Part shown: one piece after another, positions 9,765-19,942 of the stretch | Layout of the letters: each line of letters starts with the position of its first letter | Numbering within the stretch: position 1 is the first letter of the stretch | Assembly: GCF_006494535.1 (NCBI RefSeq) | Contig: NZ_VHIQ01000004.1 | Location: 62,001 to 126,000, forward strand | DNA length: 64,000 nt | Source: Paucihalobacter ruber | Lineage (GTDB): Bacteria; Bacteroidota; Bacteroidia; Flavobacteriales; Flavobacteriaceae | Direction of reading: 5' to 3' | Notes under the pieces: model-generated | Databases searched by the model: none | Told to the model about the DNA's origin: nothing | What the model saw: only the letters and a program-made list of their open reading frames with translations | Made by a program: the position numbers and the translations under genes

Positions 9765-11906
9765 TTAAGAAATATAATTCCAGATATTTTTGTATTTGCT
9801 CAACGCACGATAGGTTTTTAAAATAGGGTAGTGCTCGGATTTTTTTAATGCTGGATCGTCTTTAAGTATTTGATGTGCGCAAAATCTGGCATGTTTTAAT
9901 AAATCCTGATCTTTAATAATATCGGCTATTTTTAACTGTAATACGCCACTTTGCTGGGTACCCATCATATCGCCGGGTCCACGAAGTTTTAAATCTACTT
10001 CGGCAATTTCGAAACCGTCGTTGGTTCTGCACATGGTTTCCAATCTTGTTTTACTGTCGTTACTTAGCTTGTGGCTAGTCATTAAAATACAATAACTTTG
10101 TTCTGCACCTCGACCAACACGTCCTCTAAGCTGGTGTAATTGCGATAAGCCAAACCTTTCGGCGCTTTCAATCACCATGACGCTGGCGTTTGGAACGTTT
10201 ACGCCTACTTCAATAACTGTCGTGGCAACCATAATCTGGGTTTCACCCTTAATAAAGCGTTGCATTTCATAGTCTTTATCGGCGGGCTTCATTTGGCCGT
10301 GTACAATAGATATTTGATATTGCGGCATTGGAAATTCTCTCGAAATACTTTCGTAGCCATCCATCAAATCTTTGTAATCCATTTTGGCACTTTCCTGAAT
10401 AAGCGGATACACTACGTATACCTGACGGCCTATTGCGATTTCATCTTTTAAAAATTTAAACACCTTGAGACGATTGTTATCAAACCTATGAACCGTTTTA
10501 ATAGGTTTTCTACCTGCAGGTAGCTCATCAATCACCGATAAATCCAAATCGCCATAAACACTCATGGCCAAGGTTCGCGGAATAGGTGTGGCCGTCATGA
10601 TTAATATATGTGGTGGAGTAGAAGGTTTGTTGTCTCGATCTTCTTGCACTGATCGTGATGGACCTTTTTTCCAAAGTTTGGCGCGTTGTGCCACACCAAA
10701 ACGATGTTGCTCATCTACAATGGCGAAGCCTAAATTGTTAAATTGTACCTTGTCTTCAAGCAAGGCGTGTGTGCCAACTAAGATCTGTAATTGGCCATTT
10801 TCGAGTTGTTCATGAATTATTTTTCTATCTGAAGTTTTAGTTGAGCCAGTAAGTAATGAAATTCTGATATTCAATTTTTTACACCAATCACTTAATCCGT
10901 TGTAGTGTTGAACTGACAAAATTTCAGTCGGTGCCATTAAACAGGCTTGAAAACCGTTGTCAAGTGCCATTAACATTGACATAAACGCCACAATGGTCTT
11001 GCCCGAACCAACATCGCCTTGCAGTAACCGATTCATTTGTGCGTTACTGCCCAAATCTTTCCTGATTTCTTTAATAACTCGCTTTTGCGCATTGGTTAAT
11101 TCAAATGGTAAATGATGTTGAAAGAAGTCGTTAAAATAGTTGCCAACTTGCGTAAACGGATGACCTTTAATTCGGTTTTTATGAATGATATTTTTTAAAA
11201 TTAATTGCAGCTGAATGTAAAATAACTCTTCAAATTTTAAACGAAATTCAGCCCGAGAAAGTAGGTTTTGATTTTTTGGAAAATGAATATTTAAAAGCGC
11301 TTCAGATTTTGAAATTAAACCTTGAGAATTTAATAGCTCGGTTGGGAGTGTTTCTTCAAACTTTGCCTTGGTTTCTAAAAACAATTGCTGCATAATTTTT
11401 GAAACTACCCGATTGGTGATACCTTTATTAGATAGGTTTTCGGTTGATGGATAAACAGCCTGCATGGCTGTGCGTAAACTTTTATCGTGTTCTTGCTGTA
11501 ATTCCATTTCAGGATGCGGCATATTGTAAATACCGTTAAACCAATTGGTTCTTCCGAAAATTACATAAGGCGTATTAAGCTTAATACTTTCTTTAATCCA
11601 TTTAATACCTCTAAACCAAACCAGCTCCATGGTTTCGGTGTCATCCTTGAAGGTTGCCACCAGTCTTTTGCCTCTTTTTTGAGAAACTTCCTGAAGGTTA
11701 GTTATAACACCAATAATTTGAATTTCAGAACTATTTTGTTCTATTTGATTGATTTTGTAATATTTGGTGCGGTCTATGTACCGGTTTGGGAAGAGGTTGA
11801 TAAGGTCCTGATACGTGTGAATACCCAATTCCTTACGCAGTAATTCTGCGCGATTTGGGCCAACGCCTTTTAAATAATCTATGGGAGTTTGCAAATTCAC
11901 ACTCAT
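9765..11906 (-). CDS. recG: ATP-dependent DNA helicase RecG
   Basis: Branch-migrating helicase for stalled forks and recombination intermediates. 713 aa, near the usual length. An N-terminal wedge/OB domain (residues about 1-250) is followed by the SF2 helicase: Walker A LLQGDVGSGKTIVAFMS, DExx-box motif VDEQHRFGVAQRAKLWKKG, motif III LIMTATPIPRTLAMSVYGDLD, motif VI QLRGRVGRGAEQSYCILM, and the C-terminal TRG region DLKLRGPGDMMGTQQSG. It converges tail to tail with the TlpA-like lipoprotein gene. Confidence 0.97.
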   Translation of the reverse strand: MSVNLQTPIDYLKGVGPNRAELLRKELGIHTYQDLINLFPNRYIDRTKYYKINQIEQNSSEIQIIGVITNLQEVSQKRGKRLVATFKDDTETMELVWFRGIKWIKESIKLNTPYVIFGRTNWFNGIYNMPHPEMELQQEHDKSLRTAMQAVYPSTENLSNKGITNRVVSKIMQQLFLETKAKFEETLPTELLNSQGLISKSEALLNIHFPKNQNLLSRAEFRLKFEELFYIQLQLILKNIIHKNRIKGHPFTQVGNYFNDFFQHHLPFELTNAQKRVIKEIRKDLGSNAQMNRLLQGDVGSGKTIVAFMSMLMALDNGFQACLMAPTEILSVQHYNGLSDWCKKLNIRISLLTGSTKTSDRKIIHEQLENGQLQILVGTHALLEDKVQFNNLGFAIVDEQHRFGVAQRAKLWKKGPSRSVQEDRDNKPSTPPHILIMTATPIPRTLAMSVYGDLDLSVIDELPAGRKPIKTVHRFDNNRLKVFKFLKDEIAIGRQVYVVYPLIQESAKMDYKDLMDGYESISREFPMPQYQISIVHGQMKPADKDYEMQRFIKGETQIMVATTVIEVGVNVPNASVMVIESAERFGLSQLHQLRGRVGRGAEQSYCILMTSHKLSNDSKTRLETMCRTNDGFEIAEVDLKLRGPGDMMGTQQSGVLQLKIADIIKDQDLLKHARFCAHQILKDDPALKKSEHYPILKTYRALSKYKNIWNYIS

Positions 11907-12022
11907 AAAGCGAATTTACCAAATTCTATCGGACGCAGGAATCTGTAATTAAAGGATTATTCAATTTTAATTAAAAGCCATAAAATTTGTACTTTGGCTT
12001 AATGCTTGTTTTATCTGTATTT

Positions 12023-14014
12023 ATGAGAAATACTTTCTTAATGCTGTTAGTGTTTTATGCTCAATTTTCATTTGGCCAGCAAACTCTTGATATTGATTTT
12101 AAAACGGCGTCGGCAATATTGCATATAGATTTAGATTCCGCTGGTGTTAGCGGCAGTATCGGTTATACCTTTGATGTAAAAAACAAGATTGATACGCTTA
12201 AGATTGATGCGCATAAAATGCACATTCACAAAGTAATTTTGAATAAAAAACCGGTTGATTTTGAATACAATAATAGCCAAATATATATTGTAAATCAAAT
12301 GCAACCGTCAGTTGATAACACCCTTTTAATCAGTTATTCAACACAACCCAAACAAACACTTTATTTTTTTAAAAAGGAAGACCATTTTAATGTTTGGTCG
12401 CAAGGTCAAGGTAAATATACAAGCCACTGGTTACCTAGTTTTGACGATGTCAATGAAAAGCTGATATTTAATTTTGTTTTTACAACAGATTCGAATTACG
12501 AACTCATTTCTAATGGTGATTTGACTTCAAAAATTCCCGGGAAGGATGGTAAGACAGATTATTTTTACAAAATGAAAAGTCCAATGTCGAGTTACCTTGT
12601 AGCTCTGGCAATAGGAAAATATCTCAAAAAGACTGAAACCTCCACGAGTGGTATCCCGTTAGAATTCTATTATTACCCCGAAGATTCTCTAAAATTTGAG
12701 TCTACGTATCGCTACAGCAAACAAATGTTTTATTTTTTAGAGTCTGAAATTGGAGTTAAATATCCCTGGCAAAATTACAAACAAGTACCGGTTCATGATT
12801 TTCTGTATGCCGGTATGGAGAATACCACATTAACCATATTTTCAGATAGATTTGTAGTGGACGAACGCGAATTTTTAGACCGAAATTACGTTAACGTTAA
12901 TGCTCACGAACTAGCGCACCAGTGGTTTGGAAATTTAGTGACTGCAAAATCGGGTAAGCACCACTGGCTTCAGGAAGGATTCGCTACTTATTATGCCTTA
13001 TTAGCTGAACGCGAAGTTTTTGGTGAAGATTATTTTTATTGGCAACTCTACCAATATGCCAAACAACTAAAAATTCAACAAGAAGGCGAATTGGCAACGC
13101 CGTTATTAGACAAGAAGGCTAGTAGCTTAACCTTTTATCAAAAGGGCGCCATAGTGTTACATCTGCTGAAATCAAAAATAGGTGATAATGCTTTTAAGCA
13201 AGCTGTTGCAAATTATTTAAATAAATATGCATTTAATTCAGCTGATAGTAACGATTTTATAAAAGAGGTTGACGTAATGACATCTGAGAATTTAGAGGAA
13301 TTTTTCAATAAATGGCTGAATGAAAACAGTTTTGATTACGAACAAGTACTTGACGTTTTAAAATCACAAAGCACATTAATTTTAGATTTTGAATTAATTG
13401 ATTGCGAAGTATTTCAGTCTAAATGCAGCGAATATTTGTCGATGCCTCTGCATCCAAAGATCAAAGCTAAACTAGTTGCACAAATGCCTGAATTGATAAA
13501 GCCGGAGCATTTTAAGGAATCCCACGAAGTAAGGTTGAGCATTGTTACACGACTCAACACGATAGCATTAGAATTAAAACCTAATTTTGAATCGCTTTTA
13601 GATGACGAGTCTTACATCATAATTGAACAAGCTTTGTATAAATTATGGATGAATTTTCCCGAAGATCGAGCAAAATATCTTGATAAAACAAAAAGGCTAA
13701 AAGGTAATAACAACTATAACATCAGATTACTTTGGTTGGTTTTAAATTTAAATACAGTTAATTACGATGCTGAATATCAGCAAGAATATCTCGATGAATT
13801 AGTCGGTTTTAGTTCAGATCAATATCATTTTGAAACACGTGAAGCGGCTTTTGGCTATTTGAACGCCATTGGTTACTGGAATGAAGCGGCGCTTCAAAAT
13901 TTAAAGTCAGCTAATAATCATCCCAATTGGAGATTTAGAACAACCGTTAGAGACTTAATAAAAAATCTAAAAAACAACAAAGCCTTAAAACCGTATTTAG
14001 AAGACAAGGAATAA
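12023..14014 (+). CDS. M1 family metallopeptidase (aminopeptidase N-like), exported
   Basis: Zinc aminopeptidase, probably exported. I start at the ATG at 12023 (MRNTFLMLLVFYAQFSFGQ), a clean signal peptide; the longer frame begins with TTG at 11987. The exopeptidase motif is AGMENTTLTIF (GAMEN variant) and the zinc site is HELAHQWFGNLV with the downstream ligand in HWLQEGFATYY. The mature protein of about 645 aa has the N-terminal beta domain and catalytic domain plus a helical C-terminal part. Only 12 bp separate it from the patatin gene, so the two are probably co-transcribed. Confidence 0.92.
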   Translation: MRNTFLMLLVFYAQFSFGQQTLDIDFKTASAILHIDLDSAGVSGSIGYTFDVKNKIDTLKIDAHKMHIHKVILNKKPVDFEYNNSQIYIVNQMQPSVDNTLLISYSTQPKQTLYFFKKEDHFNVWSQGQGKYTSHWLPSFDDVNEKLIFNFVFTTDSNYELISNGDLTSKIPGKDGKTDYFYKMKSPMSSYLVALAIGKYLKKTETSTSGIPLEFYYYPEDSLKFESTYRYSKQMFYFLESEIGVKYPWQNYKQVPVHDFLYAGMENTTLTIFSDRFVVDEREFLDRNYVNVNAHELAHQWFGNLVTAKSGKHHWLQEGFATYYALLAEREVFGEDYFYWQLYQYAKQLKIQQEGELATPLLDKKASSLTFYQKGAIVLHLLKSKIGDNAFKQAVANYLNKYAFNSADSNDFIKEVDVMTSENLEEFFNKWLNENSFDYEQVLDVLKSQSTLILDFELIDCEVFQSKCSEYLSMPLHPKIKAKLVAQMPELIKPEHFKESHEVRLSIVTRLNTIALELKPNFESLLDDESYIIIEQALYKLWMNFPEDRAKYLDKTKRLKGNNNYNIRLLWLVLNLNTVNYDAEYQQEYLDELVGFSSDQYHFETREAAFGYLNAIGYWNEAALQNLKSANNHPNWRFRTTVRDLIKNLKNNKALKPYLEDKE

Positions 14015-14026
14015 AATTAACACATT

Positions 14027-14932
14027 ATGAAAGCTTTGGTAATTTCAGGTGGAGGAAGCAAAGGTGCATTTGCAGGTGGCGTAGCTCAATATTTAATTGA
14101 AGATAAAAAACACCGGTACGACATGTATGTAGGTACTTCTACAGGAAGTTTATTGGTGTCTCATTTGGCCATGAGTAAAATTGAAGAGATTAAATCTATT
14201 TATACCAGTGTTAATCAAAAATCTATATTCAGTTCTTGTCCTTTCGTAACCAGGCATAAACATGGCACCATTACAGTTGGTATTAATCATTTCAATGTGC
14301 TTCTTAATATTTTAAAGGGAAGTAAAACATTTGGTGAAAGCTACAATTTAAGAGCGCTTATTAAAGACTCACTAAGCGAATCGTGCTTTGAAGATTTAAA
14401 AAATTCAGGTAAAGACGTGGTGATTACGGTTTCTAATTTATCGCTAAATCAGGTTGAATATAAAAGTTTAAAAGACTGTACTTACGAAGATTATTGCGAT
14501 TGGATTTGGATTAGCTGTAATTATACACCGTTTATGTCCTTGGTCAAGAAAGGGGGTTGTGAATATGCCGACGGCGGAATGGGTTCCATGGTTCCAATAG
14601 AAGAAGCCATCAAACGCGGTGCAACCGAAGTTGATGCCATTATTTTACAAACCGAAGTTACCTATATCAACCGAATGCCTTCAATCAATGCGTTTTCATT
14701 AATGACCAATATGTTTGCCTTTATGCTAGATAGAATTGAGCATCAAAACATTAGAATTGGTAAATTTGTAGCCAGTCATAATAATGCCATTATTAATTTC
14801 TACTACACACCAACGGTGTTAACTACCAATTCTTTAATTTTCAATAAAGATAGTATGACTACCTGGTGGCAACAAGGTTATCATTACGCAAGAACAAAAG
14901 ATCAACAAACTCAAAAGAGCGATTTAGAATAA
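14027..14932 (+). CDS. Patatin-like phospholipase family protein
   Basis: Serine lipid acyl hydrolase fold. 301 aa. All patatin landmarks are present: the oxyanion glycines GGGSKGAFAGG near the N-terminus, the nucleophile elbow GTSTGSLL (Ser in GxSxG) and the catalytic Asp in YADGGMGSMVP. There is no signal peptide, so it is probably cytoplasmic or membrane-associated. It follows the M1 peptidase by 12 bp and converges with the gene ending at 14935. The natural substrate is unknown. Confidence 0.9.
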   Translation: MKALVISGGGSKGAFAGGVAQYLIEDKKHRYDMYVGTSTGSLLVSHLAMSKIEEIKSIYTSVNQKSIFSSCPFVTRHKHGTITVGINHFNVLLNILKGSKTFGESYNLRALIKDSLSESCFEDLKNSGKDVVITVSNLSLNQVEYKSLKDCTYEDYCDWIWISCNYTPFMSLVKKGGCEYADGGMGSMVPIEEAIKRGATEVDAIILQTEVTYINRMPSINAFSLMTNMFAFMLDRIEHQNIRIGKFVASHNNAIINFYYTPTVLTTNSLIFNKDSMTTWWQQGYHYARTKDQQTQKSDLE

Positions 14933-14934
14933 CT

Positions 14935-15456
14935 TTACCAAAGTTCGCTAACTTCTTTTTTAATAAATGATAAAGCTGCGCTACTTGGTGCTTGTTTGTC
15001 CATTAACTCGGTTAAAACCACTTCGCGTAATTTGTTGGCAGTATCAGTTTTTTCGAGCATAGCTGCTTTTCTTATTAACTGAATAGTAGCGTTTTTCGCA
15101 GCAGTGATAATACTCCAGCAATCGTCTGTTACATAGATTTGCTGTGATAAGTTATGCTCAAATTCTTGTTCAATCGTCGCTATAAGTAAAGACTCGTAAC
15201 TTTCTTTATTTGAGCTGGTAGGAGTAACTCTAATCAATAATTTAGACGGTGTAATTCGCTCGAGAAAAAGCGCCATACGTTCGTAAGCTTGAAGTCGAAT
15301 AGGAAAGGCTTCTTTTTGAATTTCCCTTTGTAATTGATAGCGTCTACGCTGGTATTCGTTTTCTATATGTTGTTTAAAAAAGTAGTAAGCAATACCTCCG
15401 GTAATAATGGCAGGAATGGCATACAAGGCTAAGTCGAATAATTTTTCTGTATCCAT
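14935..15456 (-). CDS. Conserved hypothetical protein with one N-terminal membrane helix
   Basis: 173 aa from the ATG at 15456 (MDTEKLFDLALYAIPAII); the longer frame from 15477 adds seven polar residues. The first 30 residues form one membrane helix (LALYAIPAIITGGIAYYFF), followed by a charged coiled-coil-like stretch rich in Arg, Gln and Glu (YQRRRYQLQREIQKE) and a helical soluble domain. It resembles a Flavobacteriaceae-conserved family of unknown function. No catalytic motif is visible. It lies 32 bp downstream of the M20 amidohydrolase, probably in one operon. Confidence 0.75.
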   Translation of the reverse strand: MDTEKLFDLALYAIPAIITGGIAYYFFKQHIENEYQRRRYQLQREIQKEAFPIRLQAYERMALFLERITPSKLLIRVTPTSSNKESYESLLIATIEQEFEHNLSQQIYVTDDCWSIITAAKNATIQLIRKAAMLEKTDTANKLREVVLTELMDKQAPSSAALSFIKKEVSELW

Positions 15457-15508
15457 GATATTAATTTGGTTACGCAATAATAAAAATTTCTTCTGTAATA
15501 AAAAATTT

Positions 15509-16777
15509 CTAGTTGTTGAGATAATCCATCGTTAGCCGAACAAATGATTCTACACCCAGTATTAATCCGCTTTCATCAATATAAAAATCGGGTGTGTGAT
15601 GTGGGTACGATTCTTGAGTTCCTGAAGCCATTCCGCCAAGGAAAAAGTAAAATCCCGGAACTACTTCCTGAAAAAACGAAAAATCTTCACCGCCGGTAGT
15701 GGCTTTGGTTAATTGAACATTTTCTTCGCCTGCTACTTTTTGTAGCGAAGGCAACATTTTTTCAACCAAATCAGGATCGTTATAGGTGATAGCTGCGTTA
15801 TTTTGAAAGGTAATTTCGGCCTCGCCACCGTAAGCTTTTGCCAAGGTGGTCACCATTTCGGTCATGCGTCTTTCAATTAAACTGCGCATTTGGGGATCCA
15901 GGGTTCTTACAGTGCCAATCATTTCGGCAGATTCGGGAATGATATTAAACCTTGTACCGGCTGTAATTTTTCCAACGGTAATAACGGCAGCTTCATTGGT
16001 TAATTTGGCCTCACGGCTTATGATAGTTTGCAATCCGTCAATAATTTTAGCAGAAATCAATATAGGGTCAACGCCCGACCAAGGTTGCGAACCGTGAGTT
16101 TGTTTGCCTTTTACATTAATTACAAATCGCTCTACCGAGGCCATAATACCACCCGTTTTGTACCTAATGATACCAACAGGCGTTTCAGAATTGATGTGCA
16201 GTCCAAAAATGGCATCTACTTTAGGATTTTCCAGTACACCTTCTTTAACCATCAGTCTTGCACCGCCTTCCTCACCCGGTGGCGGACCTTCCTCAGCAGG
16301 TTGAAAAATAAATTTTATAGTACCGTTGATTTTGTCTTTGTGTTTAGACATCACTTCGGCAACACCCATTAAAATGGCGATATGCGTATCGTGACCGCAA
16401 GCGTGCATAACGCCGGTCTTCGTTCCTAAAAATTCGGTTACAACTTCAGATTTAAATGGTAAATTATTGCGCTCAGTTACAGGTAAGGCATCAATATCGG
16501 CTCTTAATGCAACTACTTTCCCGGGGTTTTCTCCCTTTAAAATGCCAACAACTCCGGTTTTTGCAATGCCTGTCTCCACTTCTAAGCCTAAATCGCGAAG
16601 ATGTTCGGCAATTTTTTCGGCGGTTTTATATTCTCTGTTTGATAATTCAGGATTTTGATGAAAATACCTGCGCCATTCAATGACTTTCTTTTCAATGTTA
16701 GAAATATCATTTTGGAGTTGACTTTGCGAAAAGCCAAACGCACCAATAGCTAAAATCAAAACCAGTACTTTTTTCAT
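15509..16777 (-). CDS. M20 family amidohydrolase / metallopeptidase, exported
   Basis: 422 aa including a signal peptide (MKKVLVLILAIGAFGFSQS). Belongs to the N-acyl-amino-acid / hippurate hydrolase branch of M20. Metal-binding motifs: HACGHDTHIAILMGVAE, FQPAEEGPPPGEEGGA (Glu-Glu pair) and the C-terminal His in SYPHHTPDF. The dimerisation domain (about 215-325) interrupts the catalytic domain, as expected. Hydrolysis of N-acylated or N-carbamoylated amino acids is inferred from the family. Confidence 0.93.
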   Translation of the reverse strand: MKKVLVLILAIGAFGFSQSQLQNDISNIEKKVIEWRRYFHQNPELSNREYKTAEKIAEHLRDLGLEVETGIAKTGVVGILKGENPGKVVALRADIDALPVTERNNLPFKSEVVTEFLGTKTGVMHACGHDTHIAILMGVAEVMSKHKDKINGTIKFIFQPAEEGPPPGEEGGARLMVKEGVLENPKVDAIFGLHINSETPVGIIRYKTGGIMASVERFVINVKGKQTHGSQPWSGVDPILISAKIIDGLQTIISREAKLTNEAAVITVGKITAGTRFNIIPESAEMIGTVRTLDPQMRSLIERRMTEMVTTLAKAYGGEAEITFQNNAAITYNDPDLVEKMLPSLQKVAGEENVQLTKATTGGEDFSFFQEVVPGFYFFLGGMASGTQESYPHHTPDFYIDESGLILGVESFVRLTMDYLNN

Positions 16778-16927
16778 TTTTTAGGGTTGTTGGTTAATTT
16801 GATAAATATATTCAAATTATGCTTTATTGCAGTGTACAATGCTTGAATTGTTCATAATTATTCATAAAACTGTTGTGCTAAAAGCTATGGTTTGGTTAAT
16901 TTCACGGTTTAAAATTTCATTAAAGTT

Positions 16928-19246
16928 TTGGAGAAATATCTCAGTCAGTTGAACGATGCACAATTGGCACCAACTACTCATGTAGATGGGCCATTAATGG
17001 TAATTGCCGGCGCAGGTTCGGGTAAAACACGGGTTTTGACCTTTAGAATAGCTTATTTAATGAGTAAGGGCATTGACCCGTTTAATATTTTGGCCTTAAC
17101 CTTTACCAATAAGGCAGCCAAAGAAATGAAAGCCAGAATTGCTCAAATCGTTGGTGAAAGTGAAGCCAAAAATTTATGGATGGGCACATTTCATTCGGTT
17201 TTTGCTAAAATTTTAAGAATCGAATCAGATAGATTAGGTTACCCCAGCAATTTTACTATTTATGACACGCAAGATTCTGAAAGGCTTATAGCTAGTGTTA
17301 TTAAAGAGATGAATCTCGATAAAGATGTTTATAAAACAAAACAAATCAGATCTAGAATTTCATCATTCAAAAACAGTTTAATTACCGTTAGGGCTTATTT
17401 TAATAATCCTGAGTTGGTTGAGGCCGATGCCATGGCAAAAAGGCCCAAAATGGGAGAAGTCTACAAAAATTACGTAGACCGATGCTTTAAGGCTGGTGCT
17501 ATGGATTTTGATGATTTATTGCTTAAAACCAATGAATTGCTAACCAGATTTCCCGACGTGCTGGCGAAATATCAAGACCGATTTAGATATATCTTGGTAG
17601 ACGAGTATCAAGACACCAATCACTCTCAGTATTTAATAGTGAGAGCTTTGGCCGATAGATTTCACAATATTTGCGTGGTTGGAGATGATGCCCAAAGTAT
17701 TTATGCTTTTAGAGGCGCCAATATTAACAATATTCTCAACTTTCAACGAGACTATTCCGATGCAGAATTATATAGATTAGAGCAAAATTACAGATCGACA
17801 AAAACTATTGTCAATGCTGCTAATAGCATTATTTCACATAACAAAAGTAAAATTGATAAAGTTGTTTGGACAGCCAATGACTCCGGAAATAAAATAAAAG
17901 TAAATCGTTCGTTAACCGATGGTGATGAAGGCAGATTTGTTGCCAGCACTATTTTTGAAATGAAGATGAACGAGCAGCGCAACAACAAAGACTTCGCTAT
18001 TTTATACCGAACCAATGCCCAATCAAGGGCTTTGGAAGACGCGCTAAGAAAACGTGATATTCCTTATAGAATTTATGGCGGATTGTCATTTTATCAACGC
18101 AAGGAAATTAAAGATTTACTGTCGTATTTGCGATTAATCATCAATCCGGCTGATGAAGAAGCCTTAAAGCGCGTGATTAATTTTCCGGCGCGTGGTATCG
18201 GGCAAACCACAATCGATAGACTTATCATTGCTGCCAACCAGCAAAACAAAACCATTTTTGAAGTTTTAACCGGTTCTAATTTAACCGAAATTGGATTAAA
18301 TGCAGGTACAAAAGCCAAGTTGAATGATTTTGTAATCATGATTCAGAGTTTTCAAGTGATGAATCAAACGGCAGATGCTTTTGAACTCGCCGAACATGTG
18401 GCAAAAACATCGGGTGTTATTAGAGAATTTAAAAAAGATGCCACGCCCGAAGGTGTTGCAAGGGTTGAAAACTTAGAAGAGTTACTCAACGGTATCAGAG
18501 ATTTTGTTGAAGGTCAAAAAGAAATAGCCGATACCACAGGTTCGTTGGCAGAATTTTTAGAGGATGTAGCGCTTGCAACCGACTTAGACCAGGAAGATAC
18601 CAACGACGATCGGGTGGCGCTAATGACCATTCACTTAGCCAAAGGATTAGAGTTTCCTTACGTATTTATTGTAGGTTTAGAAGAAGATTTATTCCCCAGC
18701 GCCATGAGTATGAATACACGAGCCGAACTTGAAGAAGAGCGCCGTTTGTTTTACGTGGCCTTAACCAGAGCCGAAGTACAGGCATATCTTACCTATACCT
18801 TGTCGCGCTATCGTTGGGGAAAATTAATCGATGCCGAACCAAGCCGATTTATAGAAGAAATAGACCAACAATATTTAGATATTATCACACCAATTCAGGA
18901 ACAGCGATTTAACCCTATGTTAAGTGCCGATATTTTTGGCGATGTTGAGCCTGATGTGGTACGATTTAAAAAACCTCAAGTTAGAAAAAAAGAACCTGCA
19001 CCACCAAAATTTGTTGCCCCTAAAAACCTAAAGCCCATATCTAAAGCTTCTTCAGAAAGTGGAACTACTAATTTGTTTGATAATAAACTGATTGAGGGTA
19101 ATATTGTGTCGCATCTTAGGTTTGGTAAAGGCAAGGTTTTGAGTATTGAAGGTAAAGGTACCGATACAAAAGCCGAAATTAATTTTGAGCACGGCGGCGT
19201 TAAAAAACTCCTGCTAAAGTTTGCAAAACTTGATATCATTGGATAA
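16928..19246 (+). CDS. UvrD/PcrA-type ATP-dependent DNA helicase
   Basis: Superfamily 1A 3'-5' helicase of repair and replication. 772 aa, normal size. It starts with TTG at 16928 (MEKYLSQLNDAQLAP), where the conserved N-terminus begins; no ATG lies nearby in frame. Motifs: Walker A IAGAGSGKTRVLTFR, Ia LALTFTNKAAKEM, II VDEYQDTNHSQY, III VVGDDAQSIYAFRGA, IV RLEQNYRSTKTI, V LMTIHLAKGLEFPYVF and VI ERRLFYVALTRAE. A C-terminal tail ends with a Tudor-like module (GNIVSHLRFGKGKVLSIEG). The sua5-type gene follows after 2 bp. Confidence 0.96.
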   Translation: MEKYLSQLNDAQLAPTTHVDGPLMVIAGAGSGKTRVLTFRIAYLMSKGIDPFNILALTFTNKAAKEMKARIAQIVGESEAKNLWMGTFHSVFAKILRIESDRLGYPSNFTIYDTQDSERLIASVIKEMNLDKDVYKTKQIRSRISSFKNSLITVRAYFNNPELVEADAMAKRPKMGEVYKNYVDRCFKAGAMDFDDLLLKTNELLTRFPDVLAKYQDRFRYILVDEYQDTNHSQYLIVRALADRFHNICVVGDDAQSIYAFRGANINNILNFQRDYSDAELYRLEQNYRSTKTIVNAANSIISHNKSKIDKVVWTANDSGNKIKVNRSLTDGDEGRFVASTIFEMKMNEQRNNKDFAILYRTNAQSRALEDALRKRDIPYRIYGGLSFYQRKEIKDLLSYLRLIINPADEEALKRVINFPARGIGQTTIDRLIIAANQQNKTIFEVLTGSNLTEIGLNAGTKAKLNDFVIMIQSFQVMNQTADAFELAEHVAKTSGVIREFKKDATPEGVARVENLEELLNGIRDFVEGQKEIADTTGSLAEFLEDVALATDLDQEDTNDDRVALMTIHLAKGLEFPYVFIVGLEEDLFPSAMSMNTRAELEEERRLFYVALTRAEVQAYLTYTLSRYRWGKLIDAEPSRFIEEIDQQYLDIITPIQEQRFNPMLSADIFGDVEPDVVRFKKPQVRKKEPAPPKFVAPKNLKPISKASSESGTTNLFDNKLIEGNIVSHLRFGKGKVLSIEGKGTDTKAEINFEHGGVKKLLLKFAKLDIIG

Positions 19247-19248
19247 TT

Positions 19249-19869
19249 ATGGCAGAGTTTATTAAACTATATAACGAAAATCCCAATCCTAAGCAAGTTG
19301 CCCGAGTGGTAGAGGTATTAAGACAAGGTGGTTTGGTTATTTATCCAACTGATACGGTTTACGGCTTGGGCTGTGATATTACCAACATCAAAGCTTTAGA
19401 GCGTATAGCGAGAATTAAAGGCGTCAAACTAGAAAAAAGCAATTTCTCTTTTATTTGTTACAGCTTAAGTGATTTAAGTGATTACGTAAAACAAATAGAT
19501 ACTTCAACTTTTAAAATTTTAAAACGGGCGCTTCCCGGACCGTATACTTTTATTTTACCGGGCGCCAAAACGTTACCACATCCTTTTAAAAAACGTAAAA
19601 CGGTTGGTATTAGAATACCTGATAACAACATTACCTTAGAGATTGTAAAGCAACTAGGCAACCCTTTAGTCTCAACTTCCATTAGAGATGAAGATGAAAT
19701 ATTAGAATACACCACAGATCCTGAGTTAATTCTTGAAAAATGGGATAATTTGGTTGATTTGGTAATTGATGGCGGTTATGGAGATAACGAGGCATCAACT
19801 GTTATTGATTTATCTGTTAGTCCACCAGAAATAGTAAGAGAAGGAAAGGGAAGTTTAGAGATATTCTGA
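19249..19869 (+). CDS. L-threonylcarbamoyladenylate synthase (Sua5/YrdC/YwlC family)
   Basis: Makes threonylcarbamoyl-AMP, the precursor of the t6A modification at position 37 of ANN-decoding tRNAs. 206 aa covering the YrdC core only. Family lines: GLVIYPTDTVYGLGCDI near the N-terminus, KRALPGPYTFILPG, KTVGIRIPDN, and the C-terminal STVIDLS segment. Two bp separate it from the UvrD-type helicase gene, so the pair is co-transcribed. A strong hairpin terminator follows. Confidence 0.92.
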   Translation: MAEFIKLYNENPNPKQVARVVEVLRQGGLVIYPTDTVYGLGCDITNIKALERIARIKGVKLEKSNFSFICYSLSDLSDYVKQIDTSTFKILKRALPGPYTFILPGAKTLPHPFKKRKTVGIRIPDNNITLEIVKQLGNPLVSTSIRDEDEILEYTTDPELILEKWDNLVDLVIDGGYGDNEASTVIDLSVSPPEIVREGKGSLEIF

Positions 19870-19894
19870 GATTTTTTTTAAAAATATATAAATA

Positions 19895-19926
19895 AAAAAA
19901 CCCAATCCGTAAAGATTGGGTTTTTT
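19895..19926. terminator. Bidirectional rho-independent terminator
   Basis: A 13-bp perfect stem (AAAAAACCCAATC ... GATTGGGTTTTTT) with a 6-base loop, flanked by A and T runs on both sides. It lies between the convergent sua5-type and OmpA-family genes and should serve both strands. Confidence 0.93.
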
Positions 19927-19942
19927 ATTTTAAAGGCTATGA